A stretch of DNA of 21,451 nucleotides. It comes from JAYEPK01 sp048569615 (GTDB lineage: Archaea; Thermoplasmatota; Penumbrarchaeia; Penumbrarchaeales; Penumbrarchaeaceae). Of the stretch, positions 15,639 through 21,451 are shown piece by piece. Position numbers and translations under genes: made by a program. The first letter of the stretch is position 1. The number at the start of each line of letters is the position of its first letter. The notes under the pieces are model-generated. The model was not told the origin of the DNA. It saw nothing but the letters and a program-made list of their open reading frames with translations, and ran no database searches. The stretch covers positions 1-21,451 of the forward strand of contig JBLIRK010000044.1 in assembly GCA_048569615.1 (NCBI GenBank). The letters run 5' to 3'.

Positions 15639-16868
15639 TTGAATGGAGACCTCTATGCTACTATTGACAAGAATATTGAAATGATGGTTGAATTCACAAG
15701 GGAGCTCCTCGCCGTACCTGCAATAGCCCCCGAATCCGAAGGGGATGGTGAGATGAAGAAAGCGGAGAGGCTGCTGGACCTTGTCAAGGACTGGGGTTTC
15801 GATTCGATCGTAAGGTACGACGCTCCGGACGATAGGGTTCCGGGCGGTCTGAGACCCAACATACTTTTCACCGTGAAGGGGACCGAACCGGATCTCCCCA
15901 AGGTATGGATCTTCGTTCATCTGGATGTTGTACCACCGGGGGACATGAAGAAATGGACCGGGGACCCCTGGACGCTGAGAGTTGATGGGGACAGGATGAC
16001 CGCAAGGGGAGTGGAGGACAACGGCCAGGACCTGGTTGCTTCGCTGTTCGCGGTAAAGGCCCTGATGGATGGCAGTATCAGGCCGAGGAGGGACGTCAAT
16101 ATCTTCGTTGTTGCGGACGAGGAGGTGGGCTCGGCCAAGGGCATGGTGTATCTCATCAAGGAGCACGAGGAGCTGTTCTCGAAGGATGATCTGTTCATCG
16201 TACCGGATGCGGGGGAGCCCGACGCATCCATGATAGAGGTGGCCGAGAAGTCCATCATGTGGGTGAGGGTCAAGACTTACGGGAAGCAGGTCCATGCCTC
16301 CGTTCCCCATAAAGGTGTGAATGCAAATCTCGCCGCGATGAGGTTCCTCGTTTCGATATACGACGAACTGAACGAGAGATATCCCCATGAGGACGACCTC
16401 TACGATTATCCGAGGTCCTCCTTCGTTCCCTCAAAGCGTGAGGCCAACGTTCCCAACATCAACACCATCCCTGGTGAGGATGTGAGCTATCTGGACTGCA
16501 GGGTGATGCCCGAATACAGGGCCATCGAAGTGCTGGATTTCATCAAGAGAAGGGCGGAGGAGCATTCCAGGGAGCACAATGTGAAGATGGAGATAGAGAC
16601 GCTCCAGTACGATCAGGCGGCTCCTCCGACGCCTCCGGACCATCCGGTGGTGGCAATGCTCGCCGAGGCTGTGAAGGAGGTGTACGGCATCGATGCGGCT
16701 CCTTGCGGCATCGGAGGCGGAACATGCGCCGCCATCCTCAGGAGAGCGGGTTATCCGGCGGCAGTCTGGGCCAAATTGGAGGACACGGCTCACATGCCGG
16801 ATGAGACGGCGCTCTTGAGCAACTACATCGGTGATGCGAAGGTCTTCGCCAGGGTCTTCACATTCTAA
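15639..16868 (+). CDS. M20-family metallopeptidase (DapE/ArgE-like)
   Basis: 409 residues. A dizinc hydrolase of amide or peptide bonds, cytoplasmic. Ligands and catalytic residues are all visible: HLDVVPPGD (H94, and D96 two residues later), the bridging aspartate D127 in GVEDNGQD, the catalytic glutamate pair in ADEEVGS (E161, E162), D190 in VPDAGEPD, and H385 in AHMPDE. The lid/dimerisation domain sits between, with KQVHASVPHKGVNANLAAM. The family covers succinyl-diaminopimelate desuccinylase, acetylornithine deacetylase and dipeptidases; the exact substrate is not assigned, since no lysine or arginine genes are nearby. The start is TTG with GGGGTG 6 nt upstream; the next ATG is out of frame. 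The 3' end overlaps the convergent Nudix gene by 11 bp. Confidence 0.93.
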   Translation: MNGDLYATIDKNIEMMVEFTRELLAVPAIAPESEGDGEMKKAERLLDLVKDWGFDSIVRYDAPDDRVPGGLRPNILFTVKGTEPDLPKVWIFVHLDVVPPGDMKKWTGDPWTLRVDGDRMTARGVEDNGQDLVASLFAVKALMDGSIRPRRDVNIFVVADEEVGSAKGMVYLIKEHEELFSKDDLFIVPDAGEPDASMIEVAEKSIMWVRVKTYGKQVHASVPHKGVNANLAAMRFLVSIYDELNERYPHEDDLYDYPRSSFVPSKREANVPNINTIPGEDVSYLDCRVMPEYRAIEVLDFIKRRAEEHSREHNVKMEIETLQYDQAAPPTPPDHPVVAMLAEAVKEVYGIDAAPCGIGGGTCAAILRRAGYPAAVWAKLEDTAHMPDETALLSNYIGDAKVFARVFTF

Positions 16869-17286
16869 ACCATAGTTCATCATCTTCGATCACCGTGCTC
16901 ACCATCTCATTGTCACCCTCGACGAAGATGTTATCGGGGAGCTCGCTCCTTGATGTCCATTTAAGGTCCTGGCAGTCGAGGGGAGCAGGTGTTCCATTAG
17001 TGATTTTGCAGAGGTAGAAAAGGATGACGACATGGCGCTCGAGACCGTTCCGGAAATAGACATGGGATGCGAGGTGGTAGAGAGCTCCCACCTCAATGTC
17101 TATTCCCAGCTCCTCCCGAAGCTCCCTCTTCAAAGCTTCCTCGGGGTGCTCCCCGAAATCCACCTTCCCCCCGGGGAACTCCCACTTGCTGGGTTCGAAC
17201 CTCGAGTCGGGGAGCCTCTGGGCGATAAGTATCCTCCCATCTTTGAGAATGACCGCCGCTGTTACGAGCATGGGCCTCTGCATCAT
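16858..17286 (-). CDS. Nudix hydrolase (MutT-like)
   Basis: 142 residues. Hydrolyses nucleoside diphosphates linked to another group, for example sanitising oxidised nucleotides. The Nudix box is complete at residues 40-62: GKVDFGEHPEEALKRELREE followed by LGI, matching G-x5-E-x7-R-E-U-x-E-E-x-G-U. The short length and WEFPGGKVD context resemble MutT and the archaeal ADP-ribose/dNTP group; the substrate is not determined. The protein starts MM (ATG 17286 or 17283), with a weak GGGATG upstream. It lies 27 nt after the two-TM membrane protein on the same strand and is probably co-transcribed with it. Its last 11 bp overlap the convergent M20 gene, so the two transcripts must be antisense at their ends. 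Confidence 0.95.
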   Translation of the reverse strand: MMQRPMLVTAAVILKDGRILIAQRLPDSRFEPSKWEFPGGKVDFGEHPEEALKRELREELGIDIEVGALYHLASHVYFRNGLERHVVILFYLCKITNGTPAPLDCQDLKWTSRSELPDNIFVEGDNEMVSTVIEDDELWFRM

Positions 17287-17313
17287 TCATCCCAATACTT
17301 GCATCCGATAAGG

Positions 17314-18003
17314 TCATTTCGACCTTTCTTTCCTTGGGATGTCCTTGTACGGTCCGTGCTTCTTCGCAAGGTAGGTCCTGTAGTAGCCGGAGAAATTCTC
17401 GTACATGATCACCTCGATATAGAAGAAATAATCTCCCGTATCGATGACCAGCTGGTCTCCGAAATGCCAGACCCGGTAAATGGATTCGATGTCCCTGTAT
17501 GTGACATCCATCCAGTCATCGGGCTTGAACATGGGCTTGAAGAGCCTGTACTTGAAGAGGTTCAGAACGGTCCGGGTCCTTCCCGTATGGAAATAGTACT
17601 TGGCCTTGTGGACCCTGAGCGATCTCTTGGAGAATCCGATCTTTACGGCTTTCCTTCCGTTGATTGTGGCTATAAGTACTGCAGATACCAGGAGAAACAT
17701 GAACACAAGGAGGCAGACCTGTATGCTCCCGCATATCAGGTCGAAGGTTCCGCCCTTGGCGAAGTATTCAACGATGTCCGGTATGAACAGGGCGGTGATG
17801 AAGAGGAACAGTATCACAAGAAGGATGGTCTTACCCTTCATTCTCTTTGCGAATCGTGATAATGGAGGATACTGAAAACCATCCTGCTCCGGAGGGGGGC
17901 CCCTCGTGAACCACCAGGGCTCCTCTACCATTCCAGGCTTTTTCTTTTCCTCTCCCATCTCAATCGCTTCGGGAAGGATCGTATTCGATTTATCACTTAT
18001 CAT
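17314..18003 (-). CDS. Two-TM membrane protein, function unknown
   Basis: 229 residues. The N-terminal ~55 residues are hydrophilic, with a Pro/Trp-rich patch (EEPWWFTRGPPPEQDGFQYP). Two membrane segments follow at ~58-77 and ~88-113, then a 115-residue soluble domain rich in aromatic and basic residues (alternating strands such as KAVKIGFSKRSLRVHKAKYY and DQLVIDTGDYFFYIEVIMYE). This layout, two helices followed by a beta-rich domain, resembles bacterial PH-like membrane proteins, but the match is only by shape. The ATG at 18003 opens the frame; ATG 17958 is an alternative. An AT-rich stretch (GATTTAACC, 18039-18031) may serve as the promoter. The Nudix gene follows by 27 nt and the zinc-ribbon membrane gene is divergent. 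Confidence 0.78.
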   Translation of the reverse strand: MISDKSNTILPEAIEMGEEKKKPGMVEEPWWFTRGPPPEQDGFQYPPLSRFAKRMKGKTILLVILFLFITALFIPDIVEYFAKGGTFDLICGSIQVCLLVFMFLLVSAVLIATINGRKAVKIGFSKRSLRVHKAKYYFHTGRTRTVLNLFKYRLFKPMFKPDDWMDVTYRDIESIYRVWHFGDQLVIDTGDYFFYIEVIMYENFSGYYRTYLAKKHGPYKDIPRKERSK

Positions 18004-18060
18004 GTGAATGGATAAGGCAAGGTTTACTACAGGGGTTAAATCCTCATTAATTCAGGAAAC

Positions 18061-18070
18061 AAATAATATC
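18061..18070 (+). promoter_or_regulatory. Probable TATA box for the zinc-ribbon membrane gene
   Basis: AAATAATATC lies 45-54 nt before the ATG at 18115. A start near 18090 would put the GC palindrome 18091-18102 at the extreme 5' end of the transcript. Confidence 0.4.
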
Positions 18071-18090
18071 AATGCCAGCATTTCCAGAGG

Positions 18091-18102
18091 GGGGAGCGCC
18101 CC
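18091..18102 (+). promoter_or_regulatory. GC-rich palindrome before the ribosome binding site
   Basis: GGGGAGCGCCCC can fold as a 4-bp stem with an AGCG loop and lies directly before the GGAGAG ribosome binding site. It could be a start-site operator or reduce translation; no regulator is visible nearby. Confidence 0.3.
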
Positions 18103-18114
18103 GGAGAGAGAGTG

Positions 18115-19041
18115 ATGGCTGTTTACTGTCCGAGATGCGGAAGTACTCTGGAATACAACTTCTGCTCCAACTGTCATGAGAAAGTGGAGAAGAGGACGGG
18201 TACGAGGCTCGGGATGCTGTTCTTCTTCATAGCGATGCTTCTCTTCTCTCTGTCCTTCTTATCACTTTCCATTTGTTTTACCCAGGCGAGGGACGATGGG
18301 GTCGCAGGGATCGCACCTTTGATATTATGGATGGGCTCCTTATTTTTCGCCCCTTTCTTCTATTACCTCGGAGCCGGGGCGATGTTGGCGGGAAGGAACG
18401 ACCTGGACGGGACACATAGATGGAGAGCGACCATTGGCGCTCTGATATACATATTATCACCCTTGCTACTGCTCCTTTTTTTCCTTTTGGGAAACTGGGA
18501 TGCGGAACTCCAAAAGGAAACCTTCATCATGATATCGGTCGTCAATTCCGTGATAGCCGCGGTCCTTGCCTCCGCGAATTACCTTATGACCTGCCATCTT
18601 ACGGATGAATTCTACTTTCCCAACGGAAAGAGGTTCACCAGGAGGCTGATCAGGGGCATATCTATATTCCTTCTTGCAGCGATTGCTTTCCATATTATCG
18701 GAAATGCCGTCCTGGTTTATACCATAGAATTGGAAAGGATGGAGGAGGTTGCAATGTTCGCGGAGAAATTGGTTGATTTCTACGCAATTTCCACCTTTCT
18801 CCTTTCGGTTTACTTCTTCTGGATAGGCATTGCTTTCCTCTCCCTGTTCATGGGTTTCTCCGGGAGGAAGATGAACGAGGATGCCATGAACATGGGCAGG
18901 TCCGCCTGGTACAGCGAGCAGTACAGACTCTACGAGGAATCCATGAGAAGCTACCAGGATCAGTACGGCGGTGGTTATTACGGGCAGGTCAACAGCGGAA
19001 GCGTCGAGAGGGTGGAGGTCGCCCTGGAGCTCCCGGATTAA
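18115..19041 (+). CDS. Zinc-ribbon membrane protein with six TM segments, function unknown
   Basis: 308 residues. The N-terminus is a zinc ribbon, CPRCGSTLEYNFCSNC (C5, C8, C17, C20), followed by about six hydrophobic helices (e.g. GMLFFFIAMLLFSLSFLSLS, WRATIGALIYILSPLLLLLF, FYAISTFLLSVYFFWIGIAF). The C-terminal tail is hydrophilic and rich in Tyr, Gln, Ser and Gly (YSEQYRLYEESMRSYQDQYG). Small zinc ribbons fused to membrane segments are common in archaeal proteins of unknown role, and no family name can be given. ATG 18115 is preferred because GGAGAG ends 6 nt upstream; the frame could also open at the GTG one codon earlier. It is divergent from the two-TM protein and followed after 43 nt by the RsmB-like methyltransferase. 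Confidence 0.85.
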   Translation: MAVYCPRCGSTLEYNFCSNCHEKVEKRTGTRLGMLFFFIAMLLFSLSFLSLSICFTQARDDGVAGIAPLILWMGSLFFAPFFYYLGAGAMLAGRNDLDGTHRWRATIGALIYILSPLLLLLFFLLGNWDAELQKETFIMISVVNSVIAAVLASANYLMTCHLTDEFYFPNGKRFTRRLIRGISIFLLAAIAFHIIGNAVLVYTIELERMEEVAMFAEKLVDFYAISTFLLSVYFFWIGIAFLSLFMGFSGRKMNEDAMNMGRSAWYSEQYRLYEESMRSYQDQYGGGYYGQVNSGSVERVEVALELPD

Positions 19042-19045
19042 TTAG

Positions 19046-19053
19046 TTATAATC
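19046..19053 (+). promoter_or_regulatory. Possible TATA box for the RsmB-like gene
   Basis: GTTATAAT occurs in the 43-nt gap after the zinc-ribbon gene. Initiation about 25 nt downstream would start just before the GGTGG (19073-19077) that precedes the TTG start. The gene may instead be read through from upstream. Confidence 0.3.
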
Positions 19054-19084
19054 GGTCCCTGTATCGTTCATCGGTGGTTTTCCC

Positions 19085-20293
19085 TTGGAGATAAGAAGGG
19101 ACCTTGCAAAGGAGATATTCACGGTCATACGGGAGGTCATTGGGGAGCGCTCCCATGCTTCTTCAGCCATCAGCTCCTCACTGACCAAAAAAAGGGACTG
19201 GTCCGACAGGAAGATCGCGCTCTTCTCCAACACCGTTTACGACATCATAAGGAACTGGAGGCTCCTGTGGATGATCCTCGACAGGGAGCCGTCCATGGAG
19301 GACCGGCATCTCTGGCATCTTCTAGGGGCTCTTTACATCCTCAAAGGAGAGCCGCTCCCCAAGAGGGACGAATACAGGGGGCTCCAGCTCTCAAAGATGC
19401 AAAAGAGGCTCGAGCGGTCCGGGTCCTTCAGGCCGCTCAGGGAGAGCATTCCCGATTGGCTCGACAGGCTCGGGGAGCGGGAACTTGGAAAGGAATGGGA
19501 CCCAGTTCTCCACTCGCTCAATACCTACCCTCCCCTTGCGGTCAGAGCGAACACGCTCAAGGTCCCAAGGGACGAATTGAGAAAAAGGCTTAGGAGCTCC
19601 GGACATGACACTGACACGGTGCAGTGGGCTCCCGATGCCGCTGTATTCAGGACCAAATGCAACGCCTTCAGGCTGGAGGAGTTCAAAGAAGGACTCTTCG
19701 AGGTCCAGGACCCTGCCTCCCAGGCGGTCTCGGAGTTCCTCGGAGCCGAGCCGGGATTGAAAGTGGTCGATGCCTGTGCCGGGCAGGGAGGAAAGACGCT
19801 GCATCTGAGCTGTTTGATGGGGAACAGGGGCAGGCTCATAGCGATGGACAATTCGGAATGGAAGCTCAAGGAACTTCGAAAGAGGGCTTCAAGAGCAGGG
19901 GCCCAGAACATCGAGACCAGGCCCGTGGAGGGGACGAAATCATATAAAAGGCTCAAGGGAACCGCGGACAGGCTTCTCCTGGATGTTCCCTGCTCCGGTC
20001 TGGGTGCTCTCAGGAGGAATCCCGATATCAAATGGAGCCTGGACCAGGAAACATTGGACAGGCTGAGGGGGGTCCAGAGGAATATACTGACGGATTACTC
20101 CCCCCTGCTGAAGATCGGAGGCAGGATGGTCTATGCCACCTGTTCGATCCTTCCGTCCGAAGGGGAGGAGCAGGTGAGATGGTTCGTGAAGCAGAATGAA
20201 GGGCTGTATCAGCTCCTTGAGGAGAAGAGGCTGAGTCCCTCGAGCGAGGGATTCGACGGTTTCTACATGGCCCTCATCGAAAGGGAAGCCTGA
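19085..20293 (+). CDS. RsmB/NOP2-family RNA (cytosine-C5) methyltransferase
   Basis: 402 residues. Uses S-adenosylmethionine to methylate C5 of cytosine in rRNA or tRNA. The N-terminal ~140 residues are a helical NusB-like domain, and the catalytic Rossmann fold follows. Motif I is DACAGQGGKT (D229), motif IV is DVPCSGLGALRRNPD with C303, and motif VI is YATCSILPSE with C353. In this family the motif VI cysteine attacks the base and the motif IV cysteine helps release the product; both are present, so the protein should be active. The target nucleotide is not given by the sequence. The start is TTG with GGTGG 7 nt upstream, and the product begins with the NusB-like helix. The 3' end abuts the convergent surface-protein stop with no spacer. 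Confidence 0.92.
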   Translation: MEIRRDLAKEIFTVIREVIGERSHASSAISSSLTKKRDWSDRKIALFSNTVYDIIRNWRLLWMILDREPSMEDRHLWHLLGALYILKGEPLPKRDEYRGLQLSKMQKRLERSGSFRPLRESIPDWLDRLGERELGKEWDPVLHSLNTYPPLAVRANTLKVPRDELRKRLRSSGHDTDTVQWAPDAAVFRTKCNAFRLEEFKEGLFEVQDPASQAVSEFLGAEPGLKVVDACAGQGGKTLHLSCLMGNRGRLIAMDNSEWKLKELRKRASRAGAQNIETRPVEGTKSYKRLKGTADRLLLDVPCSGLGALRRNPDIKWSLDQETLDRLRGVQRNILTDYSPLLKIGGRMVYATCSILPSEGEEQVRWFVKQNEGLYQLLEEKRLSPSSEGFDGFYMALIEREA

Positions 20294-21451
20294 TTATTTC
20301 CTGCCCCGTCTGATCAGAATGAAATACACTCCCACTGCACCGGCTATTATCAGGGTCATCAGCAATGCCAGGGCCGGTGCCCAGGAGCTTTCGAAGAATC
20401 CTTTTTCACCGCTTCCGATGTCTTCTTCAACCACATCGATATCATCATCATCATCATCATCGCCAGAGATCGGCTCTTCGGGTACTTCAGGCTCTTCTGG
20501 CTCCTCCGGCTGCTCCGGTTCCTCGGGCTCTTCGGGTTCCTGTGGCTCCTCTGGTTCTTCAGGTTCCTCTTGCTCCTCGATCTCCCTAACAACTTCTATG
20601 TAAGCGGTGAAATAAGCCTTTTCCTGGGGGTATCCTCTTTGCACAGCGGTAAATGAGTGGGCTTCTAGTTCTATCTCATACGTTCCCTGCCTCGGTTTGT
20701 CAGATGATTTTAAGTAGAGGAGGATCTCCCTTATCTCTCCTTCCTCAATAACGAACCTATTGTCCGGCAGCATTGCTTCGATCCCTTGATCCAGAAGCTC
20801 ATCGAAGTTAGTTACATCGAGACCCGCCTCATCATTTCCGTTACCGATGTTCTCAATGAAGATGGTCAATTCCGCCTCCCCCGGTCTCTCACATTGGACT
20901 ATTGGGTCGTCAGCTCCAATATCCAATGCGTAGTACTGGGCTACCACAATGATCGCCGTAGCACCTTCGCATTCACCGCTCATTACACCTGGGGAATACG
21001 ACCATGTTCCATTGACGAATAGACCATGCGGATCGTCAGAGGATGCACCGTTTGGAGCTTGTACGGAGACGGTAAATGATTGCTCCTTCTGGGCTCTTGA
21101 AAAGGTCAATCTTGGTGGAGTTGAGACCGGCCACCCTCCTGCATAGGCTTCAATATCGACATATAGATACTGGATGTTAGGACTCCACGCGACTTGAGCC
21201 GTAACTGTACCAGTGAATGTGACTATTCCATCCTGTCCCGGAGCTACGTAAGCGGTTTGCTTCGATTGGTGGAGATTGATCACTACTGTAGCATCGCCAG
21301 CTGCATTCACATCGGCTCCATTGTTGAGAAGGTTCAGAGCCGTATTTGTCTGGCCTGAGAGTGTCGCGACTATCACATCCTTTTTCTCATCTAAGGGCAG
21401 ATCCGTCATTAACGCGGCCACAAGTTGTTCACTTTTCTCTCTGCGCGCACC
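20294..21451 (-). CDS. Surface protein, C-terminal part, with acidic Pro/Glu stalk and membrane anchor (partial)
   Basis: The frame is open from the right edge to its TAA at 20294, so the N-terminus is missing; at least 386 residues are visible. From N to C: a short hydrophilic stretch ending NNGADVNAAGD; a beta-rich domain with Gly/Thr/Ser-rich strands (AYVAPGQDGIVTFTGTVTAQ); a second Ig/CARDB-like domain (GEAELTIFIENIGNGNDEAG to about GTYEIELEAHSF); a roughly 38-residue Glu-Pro repeat; an Asp7 run; then a hydrophobic segment (APALALLMTLIIAGAVGVYF) and a basic tail RRGRK. This is the usual plan of an archaeal cell-surface protein: secreted domains, an extended stalk, and a C-terminal helix holding it in the membrane. 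The signal peptide is expected off the edge. An internal start (GTG 21421 or ATG 21409) is possible but gives no signal peptide. Confidence 0.85.
   Translation of the reverse strand, partial: GARREKSEQLVAALMTDLPLDEKKDVIVATLSGQTNTALNLLNNGADVNAAGDATVVINLHQSKQTAYVAPGQDGIVTFTGTVTAQVAWSPNIQYLYVDIEAYAGGWPVSTPPRLTFSRAQKEQSFTVSVQAPNGASSDDPHGLFVNGTWSYSPGVMSGECEGATAIIVVAQYYALDIGADDPIVQCERPGEAELTIFIENIGNGNDEAGLDVTNFDELLDQGIEAMLPDNRFVIEEGEIREILLYLKSSDKPRQGTYEIELEAHSFTAVQRGYPQEKAYFTAYIEVVREIEEQEEPEEPEEPQEPEEPEEPEQPEEPEEPEVPEEPISGDDDDDDDIDVVEEDIGSGEKGFFESSWAPALALLMTLIIAGAVGVYFILIRRGRK
20441..20461. repeat. ATC trinucleotide microsatellite, 7 copies
   Basis: Seven perfect ATC units on the plus strand encode Asp7 in the surface-protein stalk (GAT on the coding strand). 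Since the unit is three bases, slippage would change the length of the acidic run without breaking the frame. Confidence 0.9.
20471..20580. repeat. Degenerate Glu-Pro coding repeat
   Basis: A run of 9-bp units of the type CTCTTCGGG/CTCCTCCGG, on the coding strand PEE, PEQ and PEV triplets, makes an extended acidic stalk next to the membrane anchor. Synonymous third positions vary among copies, so the repeat is old or has been selected at the protein level. Confidence 0.8.

Noticed and set aside
15219..16388. 389-residue minus-strand ORF
   Set aside because: It is antisense to the EEP 3' end and the M20 gene, whose catalytic motifs are intact on the plus strand. Its His/Pro/Arg-rich composition is typical of a shadow frame.
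17032..17859. 275-residue plus-strand ORF
   Set aside because: It is antisense to the Nudix box and the two-TM protein; no domain or start signal is seen.
20441..20580. CRISPR-like or other tandem array
   Set aside because: The repeats are in-frame coding repeats (Asp7 and Pro-Glu triplets) without spacers.

Overview
The window looks like a stretch of archaeal chromosome, most likely from the Thermoplasmata or a related euryarchaeal group. The evidence is a 23S rRNA with the archaeal 5' signature, an archaeal NreA DNA-repair protein, TATA-like boxes placed for leaderless or short-leader transcripts, several TTG starts with nearby Shine-Dalgarno sequences, and heavy AGG/AGA arginine use. A 23S gene with no 16S gene upstream also fits Thermoplasma-type unlinked rRNA genes. 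Placement below class level is not possible from what I can see.

Layout: 1-1712 is the 5' part of a 23S rRNA gene on the minus strand; its 3' part lies off the left edge. Its hairpin-rich leader and promoter share about 300 bp with divergent hisS. A 1521-residue protein follows, with a zinc ribbon, TPRs and a long helical/coiled-coil region. It converges on a minus-strand run: a thioredoxin-fold (PDO-like) protein with no cysteine, an M29/AmpS-type aminopeptidase, and pdxS. pdxS is divergent from nreA, which appears leaderless. nreA converges on a class I/II aminotransferase, itself divergent from a polytopic membrane protein with an extracytoplasmic-type EEP phosphodiesterase domain. An M20 peptidase follows and overlaps tail to tail with a Nudix hydrolase that sits downstream of a two-TM membrane protein. 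Divergent from that pair is a six-TM zinc-ribbon membrane protein followed by an RsmB/NOP2-type methyltransferase. The window ends in the C-terminal part of a surface protein with a Glu-Pro stalk, an Asp7 run and a C-terminal membrane anchor; its N-terminus is off the right edge.

How the genes relate: most are housekeeping (translation: 23S, hisS, RsmB-like; vitamin B6: pdxS; repair: nreA; peptide turnover: two peptidases; nucleotide cleanup: Nudix). They are packed in short same-strand runs with almost no space between convergent ends. I see no CRISPR array, insertion sequence, integrase, tRNA or recognisable defence island. The least ordinary items are the cysteine-less PDO-like protein, the giant zinc-ribbon/TPR/coiled-coil protein, and the membrane EEP protein whose layout recalls eukaryotic Cwh43/PGAP2IP.
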